Source: Bacteroidota bacterium (GTDB lineage: Bacteria; Bacteroidota; Bacteroidia; Chitinophagales; Chitinophagaceae). From it: DNA of 64,000 nucleotides. A program made the position numbers and the translations under genes. The notes under the pieces were generated by a model. That model did no database searches. It worked only from the letters and a program-made list of their open reading frames with translations, and was not told the origin of the DNA. Location: the NCBI GenBank assembly GCA_018268085.1, contig JAFDXE010000007.1, forward strand, positions 79,462 to 143,461, given 5' to 3'. How positions within the stretch are numbered: the stretch's first letter is position 1; each line of letters starts with the position of its first letter. Positions 9,208 to 19,003 of this stretch are shown piece after piece.

Positions 9208-9240
9208 AAAATTCCCTTGTATAAAGGGAATTTTTGTTTT
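9208..9240 (+). terminator. Intrinsic terminator of the 44-aa gene
   Basis: AAAATTCCCTT and AAGGGAATTTT pair over 11 bp around a short GTAT-A loop, followed by TTTTGTTTT. It is well formed for the plus strand. The opposite side also carries a run of A, so it may serve the convergent SNF2 gene (stop at 9260) as well. Confidence 0.85.
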
Positions 9241-9259
9241 TAGAACTTATTGTAATTGT

Positions 9260-12200
9260 TTAGCTGAACAGGTATTCTACATCAGCCTTGGTTAGTGATT
9301 TTACAAACGTTGCATCATCAGCGATCAGTTCTTTCGCCAACGCTTTTTTACGCTCCTGTAATTGTAAAATCTTGTCTTCGATCGTGTCTATACAAATCAT
9401 GCGGTAGGCAAAAATATTTTTCGTTTGCCCGATACGGTGCGTACGATCGATCGCCTGTTGCTCCACTGCCGGGTTCCACCAGGGATCTACGATATACACA
9501 TAATCTGCAGCCGTAAGGTTTAAACCCACACCACCCGCTTTCAATGAAATGAGGAATACCCTGCACTCATCATTTTGCTGGAAGTTCTGTATGGCTCTTT
9601 CTCTTTCCGCAGGCGAAGTGCTTCCATCAAAATATTCGAACTGTATATTCTGTTCTTTAAGTTTCGATTTAATCAATGACAGCATGCCGAGGAACTGGGA
9701 AAAGATCAGCGCTTTGTGTTCCCCGATATTCTCTTCAATCTCCCTTGCCAGTTCTTCCAGTTTAATGGAATGATTCGGATATTTCTCTTCTTCATTCAAA
9801 ATAGCAGGGCTATCGCAGATCTGGCGGAGTTTCATCAACCCCTGCAAAATCGTTAACTGCGATTTATCAATACCCTGCTGATCGATGGTTCCTAATATTT
9901 TATCGCGATAACTGTTGCGGTAGGCATCATATATTCTTCTTTGCTCTTTTTCCATTTCGCAAAACAAAATGGTTTCGGTTTTTTCCGGGAGATCTTTCGC
10001 AACCTGTTCCTTGGTGCGGCGAAGTATGAATGGATAAAGCAACTTGCGCAGGTGTTCTTTTTGTTCCTGCTCGCCGAATTTGTCGATAGGTGTTGCGAAT
10101 TCATTCCTGAAAAATTCCATACTGCCCAGCAAACCCGGGTTGAGGAAATTCATCTGGGCAAAAATATCGAACGTATTATTCTGCAACGGAGTACCGCTCA
10201 TGCATAAACGATTTTTAGCCGTAAGCAGGGATGCCGCTTTAGTAACTTTTGAACCTGGATTTTTTATCGCCTGGCTTTCATCCAAAATGATATAATCAAA
10301 AAATATCTTCAGCAACAAATGAATATCACTCCTGAGCGTACCATAAGTTGTAATGATGATATTGTGTTTCTGCAGTTCTTCCGCATCTCTCGACCTGGCG
10401 TTACCATGATGAATATGGTAATTGAGTGCAGGTGTAAATTTCTTTACTTCATTTTGCCAGTTGTAGATAAGCGTAGTTGGACAAACAACAATTGCTTTTA
10501 AACTTCCCTGTTCATTTTTATAATGCTCCAGCATTGTAAGTGCCTGAACGGTTTTACCCAAACCCATATCATCTGCCAGGATGCCTCCCCAACCAACATC
10601 ATTCAGGTAGCCCAGCCATTGATAGCCGGCCAACTGGTAAGGTCTTAATATGGGCTCCAGTGTTACGGGTGGTTTTATTTCTGGTATGTTTTTGAATTCC
10701 CGTAGTCGTTCAAACTTTTCATCGAGGGCAAAACTCAGTTCTGTTTCATCACGGTTTTCATACAATTCATCAATAACACTCATGTGGTATCTCGACAAAC
10801 GTAATTTATCACTCTTACCGTCGCCTACTTTAAATAGCAGCGCATACCGCTTCAGCCATTCATCCGGTAAAATGCCCAGTGTGCCGTCGCCCAGTTGCAC
10901 AAAAGATTGTTTACCTGCCAATGCTTTTTTAATATCGGCAATGCCCACACGTTGTTCGCCGAATTCAATTTCTACTTTTGCATCAAACCAATCGAGGCCA
11001 CTGCTTACGTGTATATGTGTATTCGGGCGTGCCGTGTTGAAACGGAAATTCTTCAATGCTTCAAATCCGTACACCGGCACCTTCATTTCCTTCATCGCAT
11101 CCACAAAAAGGAAGAACCAGTTGTTGCGTAAAACATCGGCCCCTTTCAGCACCAGGCTGTTGGTTTCGGGTTGATTTACAAAAGAGGAGTGTAAACCCTG
11201 TAGTTTATTCATGAATACATCCTCTGCTTCCTTGTTCCTGTGGATGATCAGGATTTTATCCGCATCAGGAATGGTGATGGTTAATTTATCGGAAGCTTTT
11301 GTATCAATGCCATTATAGGTAAAGATGGGTTGAAATACGAGGTAATCCCCTTTTTCCAGCAACTGTAATTTAACCTCCGGTGTACTGGATTTAATTTCTT
11401 TTATCAATGATTTATCAAACTCAACATGATATTCTTTTGTGAGTGGAAGCACTACCTGTTGCATGGTAGCAGCCCAGTTCGATTTGCTGAGTTTTATATT
11501 ACCTTGTCTTAGAAATTTTTCGGCTTGTAAAATATCCTCCGGTTTTTGCCAGGTATATACAATGCTGTCGTATAAAAAAACCAGGCTGCTGTCGGTTTCG
11601 TTTTTTGTTAAAGGAACCGTTTCTCCATTTACTTTTACCAGGCAGGTAATTTCAAAGTGATCATTTACCGGAATTACTTTAAAAAGCGGATGTATAAAAT
11701 GATCGCTTAACTCAATTTCCGCAAGGCTGGCCGTTTTAAAGGTTTTGTTTTTAGGCAATGAAAAAATAAAATTGTTCAATGCCTGTTCTATAAACAACTT
11801 TTTAAGTTTCGGATGAAGGTATTCTGCAATCAGGGATTTTGTTTCCTCGGGAAGGTCTTCTCCGTCGGTATGAATGATGTTCTCCCAGATTCCACTGAAG
11901 GGCGAATTGCGGTTCAGGTATTTATTGATCTCGCTATCCTGCAGCTTCCTTATCAATTGAAAAAGTTGTTTGTCTTCTTCGCTGAATGATTCTGTATTTA
12001 CAAATTTTGTGAGATCAAGCGCTTCCACTTTGTTGATGTATTTTTTTACATCATCATCTGCATCACCCTGTATCGCATCGAGTGTAAAACCGGGGTATTG
12101 CTTTGAATTAAAATTGAAAACGATGCCCAGTTTCTTTAATGCAGGTTCCGGCGCTGTCAATTCTTCTGTCATTGCTGCCGGTGCATTAACCGGAACAACG

Positions 12201-13033
12201 GGTTTCATGGTCACGCTTGAAGGAGCTGGTGCGCCTGTAGATGCAACGCGTTTGATACTCGTGTCCAGCAATTTCAAAAATGGTTTACCATCTTTATAGG
12301 TGAATTCAAATTTTCCTTCAAGGTTATCGGTAAGGCTATACCCGTAAATCTGTAATAGTTTATTTTTTTCTTTGTCCCAATTGCGGATGCTGTCGAAATA
12401 ATTCGGACCGAATGCATTCAGCAACTGGAGAAACAACAGCGCCTTGTGTTCACATAACGGATGTGATGTTTCGGCACAGGTACAGGAAGTATCAAAATTC
12501 CGTTCTTCGTTTTTTTGTATAACCAGCGGATAGGTTTGACCGTTATATACCAATTCTGCTTCCACTCTTTCATCTTCTGCTTTAAGGATGGTAGCTCTTG
12601 TTGTACGCAGGATTTTTTCAGCTTCATCATAAATTTCCGGAGACGCAAGCATTTTGATCGTTTTAAGATCAATGAATTTCATCTTGGCTACCGTGTGATA
12701 CTGGTTGTACTGGATATCAGATCCGCTCAGCATATTTTTATCAACCATATCCTGCAACCTGAACAATGCTGCAGCTTCATGGCGGCAGATATCTCCGAGG
12801 TTATACGGGCAACTGCAACGCAAAGTCATCAGTTTCGGGTCGGCATATTTCTGTATATATACTTTATAAAATATGCTATAGCTATCGTCTTTTACACGAA
12901 ATACAATACCACCCATGAGTTCGTCATGCTCAACCAATTCAACATATCCCAATGCATGAATTTTCTTTCCTCTGCGGATTACCTCATCAGTACCATTATT
13001 GTAGATGTGCTTTATTATGTGTGTTAATGCCAA
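9260..13033 (-). CDS. SNF2/RapA-type helicase with two SWIM zinc-binding motifs
   Basis: A 1257-residue SNF2-family ATPase. The N-terminus has two SWIM-type CxC-xn-CxH motifs: C73, C75, C83, H85 and C184, C186, C194, H196. The middle 500 residues are a poorly conserved beta-rich region. The ATPase follows: motif I D-D-M-G-L-G-K-T near 820, motif II D-E-S-Q near 916, M-S-G-T-P-L-Q-N-N, and the C-terminal R-T-H-R-I-G-Q near 1198. Such proteins translocate on DNA and remodel protein-DNA complexes, in bacteria often RNA polymerase. The only usable start is a TTG at 13033, because an in-frame stop lies five codons upstream and no ATG is near. A promoter element is at 13118-13148. Confidence 0.92.
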   Translation of the reverse strand: MALTHIIKHIYNNGTDEVIRRGKKIHALGYVELVEHDELMGGIVFRVKDDSYSIFYKVYIQKYADPKLMTLRCSCPYNLGDICRHEAAALFRLQDMVDKNMLSGSDIQYNQYHTVAKMKFIDLKTIKMLASPEIYDEAEKILRTTRATILKAEDERVEAELVYNGQTYPLVIQKNEERNFDTSCTCAETSHPLCEHKALLFLQLLNAFGPNYFDSIRNWDKEKNKLLQIYGYSLTDNLEGKFEFTYKDGKPFLKLLDTSIKRVASTGAPAPSSVTMKPVVPVNAPAAMTEELTAPEPALKKLGIVFNFNSKQYPGFTLDAIQGDADDDVKKYINKVEALDLTKFVNTESFSEEDKQLFQLIRKLQDSEINKYLNRNSPFSGIWENIIHTDGEDLPEETKSLIAEYLHPKLKKLFIEQALNNFIFSLPKNKTFKTASLAEIELSDHFIHPLFKVIPVNDHFEITCLVKVNGETVPLTKNETDSSLVFLYDSIVYTWQKPEDILQAEKFLRQGNIKLSKSNWAATMQQVVLPLTKEYHVEFDKSLIKEIKSSTPEVKLQLLEKGDYLVFQPIFTYNGIDTKASDKLTITIPDADKILIIHRNKEAEDVFMNKLQGLHSSFVNQPETNSLVLKGADVLRNNWFFLFVDAMKEMKVPVYGFEALKNFRFNTARPNTHIHVSSGLDWFDAKVEIEFGEQRVGIADIKKALAGKQSFVQLGDGTLGILPDEWLKRYALLFKVGDGKSDKLRLSRYHMSVIDELYENRDETELSFALDEKFERLREFKNIPEIKPPVTLEPILRPYQLAGYQWLGYLNDVGWGGILADDMGLGKTVQALTMLEHYKNEQGSLKAIVVCPTTLIYNWQNEVKKFTPALNYHIHHGNARSRDAEELQKHNIIITTYGTLRSDIHLLLKIFFDYIILDESQAIKNPGSKVTKAASLLTAKNRLCMSGTPLQNNTFDIFAQMNFLNPGLLGSMEFFRNEFATPIDKFGEQEQKEHLRKLLYPFILRRTKEQVAKDLPEKTETILFCEMEKEQRRIYDAYRNSYRDKILGTIDQQGIDKSQLTILQGLMKLRQICDSPAILNEEEKYPNHSIKLEELAREIEENIGEHKALIFSQFLGMLSLIKSKLKEQNIQFEYFDGSTSPAERERAIQNFQQNDECRVFLISLKAGGVGLNLTAADYVYIVDPWWNPAVEQQAIDRTHRIGQTKNIFAYRMICIDTIEDKILQLQERKKALAKELIADDATFVKSLTKADVEYLFS

Positions 13034-13117
13034 ACCGGGGTTTCTTTAAGTTAACGAAATTGATACATTGCGAGCAAGCTTTGCTGTTGGGTGGCCCGTT
13101 CAGAAAAGAGCAATTTG

Positions 13118-13148
13118 CAAAAGTAAAGGAAAATAGCTGACGTGGAAA
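13118..13148 (-). promoter_or_regulatory. Promoter of the SNF2 helicase gene (TTT-N20-TACTTTTG)
   Basis: On the minus strand TACTTTTG (13118-13125) is a perfect -7 element, with TTT 20 bases upstream in place of TTG. The predicted start near 13112 leaves a leader of roughly 80 bases before the TTG start at 13033. Confidence 0.5.
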
Positions 13149-13225
13149 AAGGTTTCAGCAGGTTTTTGCTAAAAAGAAACTAAAAACATTCAGTGGCATC
13201 ACATCAATGCTCCCGGTTTGTAATA

Positions 13226-13996
13226 TTATAAAGGCTGATCCTGTGGAGAGGCGATGGATATTCCCGCTTTTTTGATAAGCTTGCCATCAGCATATATGGG
13301 CAACACGTTTGCCGTATTTGCAGTAAGGCAGAAGCGAATGTCTTTTTCCAGGCCAAATGAGATTAATCTTTTATAGTGAGATGCTTCTTTACGCTTCATA
13401 AATTCATACAAATCATCCTGCGCATTTTCATATAATGTATCTGCAATCTGGGATGCATCGCAGTTAATTGAAAAATGATTTTTTACCTGCCGAATAACTG
13501 CGCCGGCAAACAAACTATCTTCTATATTAACCCTGTCTTTCCAGGCTGCACATGCAAGCAACACCGGTTTACCCTTTTTAATGAGATAATTACAAACGGT
13601 ATCAAGATTGCAAAACGAACCAATGATAATTTCTTTTGCGCCTTTATCGAGCGCCATGTGTAATAATCTTGTGCCATTGGTAGTGGTGAGCACAAGTGTT
13701 TTATTGTTGATGAATGATTCTGGATATTCAAAGGGAGAATTTCCGTATTGTAGCCCTTCTGCAATTTTTCCATCTCTTTCGCCGGCGGTGATGGCAGCAA
13801 TTTGTTTTCCAATGCGGATACATTCGGCAACACTATCAACAGGTATGATTGATTTGGCGCCATTTTTCAGTGCCGTTGTGATAGTAGAAGTTGCACGTAA
13901 AATATCAATGATCACAACAATGCTGTCGCTGATATCATACAAATTCAACAGCGCCGGTGATAAGCAGGTGTATAATGCAGGTTTCTTTTTGTCCAT
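13226..13996 (-). CDS. comB: 2-phosphosulfolactate phosphatase family protein (ComB)
   Basis: A 256-residue ComB homologue. The segments I-D-I-L-R-A-T-S-T (residues about 31-39), I-T-A-G-E-R and T-T-T-N-G-T are the family signatures. ComB hydrolyses 2-phosphosulfolactate to sulfolactate, known from coenzyme M synthesis in methanogens and from sulfolactate production in bacteria. In Bacteroidota it may serve sulfonate or sulfonolipid metabolism, but that is inference. It starts five bases after the gcvT stop, so the two genes form an operon. Nothing else of coenzyme M synthesis (ComA, ComC) is in the window. Confidence 0.85.
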   Translation of the reverse strand: MDKKKPALYTCLSPALLNLYDISDSIVVIIDILRATSTITTALKNGAKSIIPVDSVAECIRIGKQIAAITAGERDGKIAEGLQYGNSPFEYPESFINNKTLVLTTTNGTRLLHMALDKGAKEIIIGSFCNLDTVCNYLIKKGKPVLLACAAWKDRVNIEDSLFAGAVIRQVKNHFSINCDASQIADTLYENAQDDLYEFMKRKEASHYKRLISFGLEKDIRFCLTANTANVLPIYADGKLIKKAGISIASPQDQPL

Positions 13997-14001
13997 CTTA
14001 A

Positions 14002-15087
14002 TTATGCGAACGGGATCTTAACAACTGTTGCTTTCAATAAGGTATTGCGTATTTTGATATAAATCTCTGTTCCAATGGCAGCGTGTTTGGCATCCACATA
14101 GCCAAGTCCAATGGCTTTACCCAGGCTTGGCGACTGTGTACCCGATGTTACTCTTCCAATCGTATTTCCTTCGAAATCTTTTATTTCATAATCGTGGCGG
14201 GCGATACCTTTTTCAATCATTTCAAAACCCACCAGCTTCTTTTTGAGTCCATCCGCTTTTTGTTTTTCAAATATTTCTTTTGAAATAAAATCCTTGTTGA
14301 ATTTAGTGATCCATCCAAGGCCGGCTTCAAGGGGAGATGTGGTATCATCGATATCATTTCCATATAAACAAAAGCCCATTTCCAGGCGCAATGTATCTCT
14401 TGCACCGAGGCCGATTGGCTTAATACCTGATGCGGCGCCTGCTTCAAAAATAGCGTTCCATATTTTGTTGGCAGCATCGTTGTTGTCTTCAAAATAAATT
14501 TCCACGCCACCTGCTCCGGTATAACCGGTTGCGCTGATCAACACATTATCTATTCCGGCGAATTTGCCTTTTTCAAAAGTGTAGTATTTTAAATTGAGTA
14601 TATCGATATCCGTTAGTTTCTGTAATATCCTGGTTGCATTTGGTCCCTGGATGGCCAGTAAACAGGTTTTGTCGGAAATGTTATGCATTTCGGCATTGTT
14701 GATATTCTGTTCGGAAATCCAGTTCCAGTCTTTATCAATATTGCCCGCATTTACAACCAGCATGTACACATTGTTTTCCTCTATACAATATACCAGCAGG
14801 TCATCAACAATGCCGCCATTTTTGTTCGGCATACAACTGTATTGTGCTTTACCAACGGTAAGTTTTGCCGCGTCGTTTGTGGTAACACGTTGAATTAAAT
14901 CGAGCGCATGGGGCCCTTTAATGATGAATTCTCCCATGTGGCTCACATCAAATACACCTGCATTGTTTCTTACGGCTGCGTGTTCTTCGTTAATACCGGT
15001 ATAGGAAATCGGCATATTAAATCCGGCGAATGCTGCCATCTTAGCACCCAGTGCAATGTGTTTTTCCGTGAAGGGAGTGTTCTTCAT
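14002..15087 (-). CDS. gcvT: Glycine cleavage system T protein (aminomethyltransferase)
   Basis: A 361-residue GcvT, normal length. It begins [20 protein letters not shown] at the ATG of 15087; a TTG seven codons upstream overlaps the promoter and is unlikely. The signature segments [16 protein letters not shown] and the late [12 protein letters not shown] are present. The protein moves the methylene group from the aminomethyl-lipoyl H protein to tetrahydrofolate, releasing ammonia. GcvH and GcvP are not in this window. It is the first gene of an operon with comB. A perfect TACATTTG element at 15106-15113 lies 18 bases upstream. Confidence 0.95.
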   Translation of the reverse strand: MKNTPFTEKHIALGAKMAAFAGFNMPISYTGINEEHAAVRNNAGVFDVSHMGEFIIKGPHALDLIQRVTTNDAAKLTVGKAQYSCMPNKNGGIVDDLLVYCIEENNVYMLVVNAGNIDKDWNWISEQNINNAEMHNISDKTCLLAIQGPNATRILQKLTDIDILNLKYYTFEKGKFAGIDNVLISATGYTGAGGVEIYFEDNNDAANKIWNAIFEAGAASGIKPIGLGARDTLRLEMGFCLYGNDIDDTTSPLEAGLGWITKFNKDFISKEIFEKQKADGLKKKLVGFEMIEKGIARHDYEIKDFEGNTIGRVTSGTQSPSLGKAIGLGYVDAKHAAIGTEIYIKIRNTLLKATVVKIPFA

Positions 15088-15105
15088 TTTTAAATTTTTA
15101 GTTTG

Positions 15106-15113
15106 CAAATGTA
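15106..15113 (-). promoter_or_regulatory. -7 promoter element (TACATTTG) of gcvT-comB
   Basis: A perfect TAnnTTTG on the minus strand, 18 bases before the gcvT ATG. The matching TTG at 19-21 bases upstream is missing; that region overlaps the 3' end of the methyltransferase gene. Confidence 0.45.
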
Positions 15114-15133
15114 AATTAAATTCATTGCAGAAA

Positions 15134-15874
15134 CTATTTATGTATATAACCGGCTTTAAGTTGAAGTGGAAACTTTACCGGTTTGGTTTCCCCCGGCGTC
15201 CAGTTCCGATGAATTTTTTCCATCACTTGTTTTAATGGATTATATTTTTCGGCCTGTATGAATTTATGCAATCCACTCCAGGTATCCAGGTAGCCTTCGA
15301 GGTCTTCGGGCGTCCAGTTTAATTCAATGGTAAAATCGGGTGCATCTATTATTGTAAATGGAAAGGGGAGGGTTGAATAACCGGCTATTACATGCGCCCG
15401 CTCTTTATCCCAATATTTTCCAATTATATTAAAATGTAGATCGTGAATGAGAGCGTCTGTTTCTTGGTCAACTTGTATGAGGTTATAAGTCCAGGCGGCA
15501 ATGATTCCCTCCGGAGCAGCAACACGTTTTACTTCAGCATAAAACGTATCTGTATCAAACCAGTGAAGAGACTGGGAGATGCAAACCAGATCAACGGTTC
15601 CTGGCTGTACTGTTGTATGCTCTGCCGGTTCCTGTACATATAAAATGTTATCCTTTATTATCGCATTACTGAGTTGTTTGCTGCTGATATCATTTGCATA
15701 TACTTTTTTAAAATAACGGGAAAGCACAGCCGCAGTTTGTCCGTTGCCTGTTCCACAGTCCCACGCAAGATTTCTGCCCGGAACATAATTGAGGAGAAAA
15801 TCAAAAAGTTGCTGCGGATAATCGGGGCGGTACCGGGCATATTTGTCCGACCCGGCTGAAAAATTATCTTTCAT
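15134..15874 (-). CDS. Class I SAM-dependent methyltransferase
   Basis: A 246-residue methyltransferase of the Methyltransf_11 type. The SAM-binding motif I is W-D-C-G-T-G-N-G-Q at about residues 38-46, motif II acidic D near 59 ([10 protein letters not shown]), and the post-motif L-H-W-F-D near 104-108. The N-terminus ([20 protein letters not shown]) resembles the small-molecule methyltransferases related to yeast Tmt1/Crg1 trans-aconitate enzymes. The substrate cannot be deduced. It sits 46 bases upstream of gcvT on the same strand, so it may be the first gene of the gcvT-comB transcript, although gcvT also has its own promoter element. Confidence 0.85.
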   Translation of the reverse strand: MKDNFSAGSDKYARYRPDYPQQLFDFLLNYVPGRNLAWDCGTGNGQTAAVLSRYFKKVYANDISSKQLSNAIIKDNILYVQEPAEHTTVQPGTVDLVCISQSLHWFDTDTFYAEVKRVAAPEGIIAAWTYNLIQVDQETDALIHDLHFNIIGKYWDKERAHVIAGYSTLPFPFTIIDAPDFTIELNWTPEDLEGYLDTWSGLHKFIQAEKYNPLKQVMEKIHRNWTPGETKPVKFPLQLKAGYIHK

Positions 15875-15908
15875 CCTGTAAAATTAAATCAATGACAGAT
15901 TTATGGTA

Positions 15909-15939
15909 ATAAAAAGGATCCTGCCAAACAGCAGGACCC
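15909..15939 (-). terminator. Intrinsic terminator of the PadR-PspC operon
   Basis: On the minus strand GGGTCCTGC pairs with GCAGGATCC (one G-U pair) around a 6-base loop and is followed by TTTTTATT. It lies about 40 bases after the PspC gene stop at 15981 and is in the right orientation for it. Confidence 0.75.
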
Positions 15940-15980
15940 CAGGCTTCAACTTTACTTCAACTCAACTATTGAAACATCGT

Positions 15981-18170
15981 TTAGTACATTACAAGCAGCG
16001 GGTTGTATGCAGGTAAAGTATATGCAATCATCTGGTCACGGCGTTCATTATATACTTTATCCGCTTTTTGTGTGGCTGTATTCTTGTTCAATGAATCTTT
16101 TTTGTTTTGTTCTGACTTGTCTTTTTCCATTTTTTGTTTTGCAGATGAATCTGCCTGTTGTGGTGCCAGCATTTTATTTTCGTTGTACCGATAACCACCG
16201 CCTTTACCTGAATCGTAATTTCTATTGTTGTTATCATTGCCGTCTTCATCCGTATCATCATTCCATTCAGGATGTTTCCAGCTTGCGGCGGGTTTACCGT
16301 TTAAATCATATAAACCGTCGGCTTTCATGATATAATCTACATCATGTTGCCAGCCTTCTTCCTGGTCGCGGTAACCCAATCTCCAGTCGTCGTTTTCAAA
16401 GCCGAAACTGATGCGGCCATTTTCCCATCCGATATTTTCATCAATTCTTATTTGCTTACCTACCGGAACATACACCATCAGTACGATACCCTGGTTACGG
16501 AATTTTTCTTTTCTTGTAATGGCAATTCCCTCATCTGTAACCAGCAAACTGTCTCTTTGTTCTACTTTGAAATTCATCTTTGCTGCCATTTGATCCGCTT
16601 CTGTTTTTGTTGCGCCATTTACCAGTTTCAGCATGGTAACCCTGAAGCTGTCGTTGGGAGATTTAAAAATGTGAACAGATATATTATTATATATAGCCGT
16701 GTCTTCATCATAAGTTCTGAAAGGTTCTAATCTAAACCATTTACTCCTGTAAAATTTCTGATCAGGTGATTCTGATGTTAATTCCAGTTTATTGATCGTT
16801 GGATTGGTTAATACTATTTCTTCTTCATGCAGGTTATTGCTTCTTCTGAAATCCTGTCCTAAAGAAACGATCAGTGAAATGAAACATACCCAACCAATGA
16901 TCCACAGGCCTGTGAATGACAAGCGCATCGTTTTACGGTTCGTTTTAATTTTTGCGATCTTTCTAACGATCCAGGTAATTATACCAATAATGGGAACGGC
17001 GATGAAAAATATTAATGTACCGTATGCAAAAACGTTTTGCCATCCGTCTCGCAATACAAAATCTTTTAAAGGAAATAAACCCACAGAAGTAACGGCAAGT
17101 GCAAACAATCCCACAACCACTCCAAAACCAATACAACCGAGGATGAAATAAGCGAAAATCTTAAAGATCAATACAATTACATCACCCAGGGATCTTCCTC
17201 CCCGTCTTGCTGCAGAACCTGCTTCCGTAGCAAATTGTTTTCCTTTTTCCTGTGCAGAAAATGCAGCTTCTTTTGCCAAACGTCCGGCTCTTTGCTGAAC
17301 ACCTTTCATTTCTTCTACTACAGAATTCTTAATTGAGTTCATATCTACTTTCTCTCCTTTCATCTCCAGTTTTTCGGCAGTAGAAAACGCTTCCGGGATC
17401 ACCAGCCAGAGAATGATATATACGATCATTGAACCGGGGCTGAATCCAAGTCGAATGAATTCGGTAAAATCATGGTTCCACCTTGTTAAAAAACCAAGGA
17501 ACGGGATCAGGAACAACACACGGGGAATCCAGGCGTTGATGCCAAAATAATTTCCCAGGCCGGAACAAACACCGGCAATAATTTTATCATCACTATCGCG
17601 GTATAATTTTTTTCTTACACTTCCTATTACAGCAGTTGCAGAGCTGGGAACGGCAACCCATAATACCAGGTATGAAATTATCCCAAACCCGAAAGAAACA
17701 CCCAGGATTACAAATATGATCCGAACAACTACCACATCTATATTAAAGTAATTGGCCAGGCCACTGCACACACCACCAAACACTTTATTATTTTCATCCC
17801 TGAATAAGCGTTTATCCGTTGCTGTTGTATTTGCAGCAGAAGCAGCTTCCGCAGTTGAGCTATACGATTGATTGGTTTCTGTAAATCTCTGTGAACCGAT
17901 GTTCTCATCTGTTTCAAAATCTTCAGGACGACCCATACTGCTGATAATGGCATTGATATCTTCATCAGTGATGCAGGTAGAACCCGCTTTTAATCTTTCC
18001 TGGAAAAGTTCACCGATCCTGCTTTCAATGTCGTTGATGATCTCTTCTTTTCCTTCCTCGTTTGCAAAATAACGCCCCAGGCTTTCCGTGTACGCCTTTA
18101 GCATTTCAAAAGCAGTAACTTCAATTGGCACTACTCTACCGTGGAAGTTGATATTTATTACTTGTTTCAT
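15981..18170 (-). CDS. Membrane protein with two PspC domains
   Basis: A 729-residue protein. The first 80 residues form a small alpha/beta domain (MKQVININFHGRVVPIEVTA). Two PspC domains follow near 115-180 and 185-270, each opening with a K-R/K-L-(F/Y)-R-D motif and G-G-V-C-S-G-L or A-G-V-C-S-G-L. Two further membrane segments lie near 345-375 and 395-420, plus one near 430-450, then an exported beta-rich domain and a low-complexity Asn/Asp/Lys-rich tail. PspC domains respond to envelope stress in proteobacteria. The gene follows a PadR-type regulator by about 120 bases on the same strand, a pairing common in Bacteroidota in which PadR controls the PspC membrane protein. Confidence 0.85.
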   Translation of the reverse strand: MKQVININFHGRVVPIEVTAFEMLKAYTESLGRYFANEEGKEEIINDIESRIGELFQERLKAGSTCITDEDINAIISSMGRPEDFETDENIGSQRFTETNQSYSSTAEAASAANTTATDKRLFRDENNKVFGGVCSGLANYFNIDVVVVRIIFVILGVSFGFGIISYLVLWVAVPSSATAVIGSVRKKLYRDSDDKIIAGVCSGLGNYFGINAWIPRVLFLIPFLGFLTRWNHDFTEFIRLGFSPGSMIVYIILWLVIPEAFSTAEKLEMKGEKVDMNSIKNSVVEEMKGVQQRAGRLAKEAAFSAQEKGKQFATEAGSAARRGGRSLGDVIVLIFKIFAYFILGCIGFGVVVGLFALAVTSVGLFPLKDFVLRDGWQNVFAYGTLIFFIAVPIIGIITWIVRKIAKIKTNRKTMRLSFTGLWIIGWVCFISLIVSLGQDFRRSNNLHEEEIVLTNPTINKLELTSESPDQKFYRSKWFRLEPFRTYDEDTAIYNNISVHIFKSPNDSFRVTMLKLVNGATKTEADQMAAKMNFKVEQRDSLLVTDEGIAITRKEKFRNQGIVLMVYVPVGKQIRIDENIGWENGRISFGFENDDWRLGYRDQEEGWQHDVDYIMKADGLYDLNGKPAASWKHPEWNDDTDEDGNDNNNRNYDSGKGGGYRYNENKMLAPQQADSSAKQKMEKDKSEQNKKDSLNKNTATQKADKVYNERRDQMIAYTLPAYNPLLVMY

Positions 18171-18289
18171 GGCGAAAAAATTTCAATGTTTGCCGGTTAA
18201 TTAGTGAATTATATCCGGACTTTAATTTTGTTTCTCTAGTTGATTCTGTCGAAAAAACATGGCTATACTTTAACGACAGTGAAGTTTGG

Positions 18290-18622
18290 TTATAGTTTGT
18301 TGTTGGTGATGGAATGTACTGCATTGGCCAGTTCGTTCCAGGTTGCCTCCAGTTCCTTATAAAACTCAGCTCCCTTTTCTGTCAGGCTGAAATATTTTCG
18401 CGGAGGACCGCTGTTACTTTCCACCCAACGATATGTAAGTAATTCTGCGTTCTTGAGCCTTGTCAGCAAAGGGTAAAGGGTTCCTTCAAAAATGCTGAGG
18501 TTGGCTGCTTTCATTTTATCGATGATATCAGACGGATAGGCTTCTCCTTGTTTTATCACCGAAAGGATACAGAATTCAAGCACCCCTTTTCGCATCTGGC
18601 TCGCTGTGTTATCAATGTTCAT
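18290..18622 (-). CDS. PadR family transcriptional regulator
   Basis: A 110-residue regulator with the winged helix of the PadR family: KGVLEFCILSVIKQGEAYPSD, the G-T-L-Y-P-L-L-x-R-L recognition-helix motif near residues 48-57, and the wing with P-P-R-K-Y-F-S-L-T-E-K-G. Its short C-terminal helix is for dimerisation. It is the first gene of an operon with the two-PspC membrane protein and probably represses its own promoter, which is clearly recognisable at 18712-18741. The inducing signal is not evident from the sequence. Confidence 0.92.
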   Translation of the reverse strand: MNIDNTASQMRKGVLEFCILSVIKQGEAYPSDIIDKMKAANLSIFEGTLYPLLTRLKNAELLTYRWVESNSGPPRKYFSLTEKGAEFYKELEATWNELANAVHSITNNKL

Positions 18623-18711
18623 GGCATTACAGTTTAAAAATTCATGGCTATACTTTTCGTCCCGCCGACGGCATCAATGTCCGGAACATTGCTGTTATCA
18701 ACTTGACAATA

Positions 18712-18741
18712 CAAATATAGATAAACTTTAGTACTATGCAA
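18712..18741 (-). promoter_or_regulatory. Promoter of the padR-pspC operon (TTG-N19-TATATTTG)
   Basis: On the minus strand TTG (18739-18741) is 19 bases from TATATTTG (18712-18719), a perfect Bacteroidota promoter. The -33 part is flanked by TAGTA and TACTA (18729-18750), a short inverted repeat that could be the PadR operator. The leader to the ATG at 18622 is about 85 bases. Confidence 0.7.
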
Positions 18742-18965
18742 CACATACTACCATTTATTTTAAAGTAGCTTGCTGTGTTTAGCACACAGTTTTGACTTTA
18801 TGATATTGATAATCAGGTTAATACGATACCCCGGCCGGGGCAAATATTTTTTTCATTTTAATCTGAGCGGTGAAAAATGAATGTTGAGCGGTAAGAAAAG
18901 GCGCCGGTTTTATCTGTTAATGAAAGATCAATTATAAGGTAAACCATGGTTGCCAATAAACCCAA

Positions 18966-18997
18966 TTGATAATGTTAGTCAAACCAGCATAAATTTA
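18966..18997 (+). promoter_or_regulatory. Probable promoter of the lipoprotein gene (TTG-N21-TAAATTTA)
   Basis: TTG at 18966-18968 is 21 bases from TAAATTTA at 18990-18997, a 7/8 match to TAnnTTTG. It ends six bases before the ATG at 19004, so the mRNA would have almost no leader. The remaining gap between padR and this gene (18623-18965) holds the padR promoter and nothing else I recognise. Confidence 0.4.
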
Positions 18998-19003
18998 TAC
19001 AAC

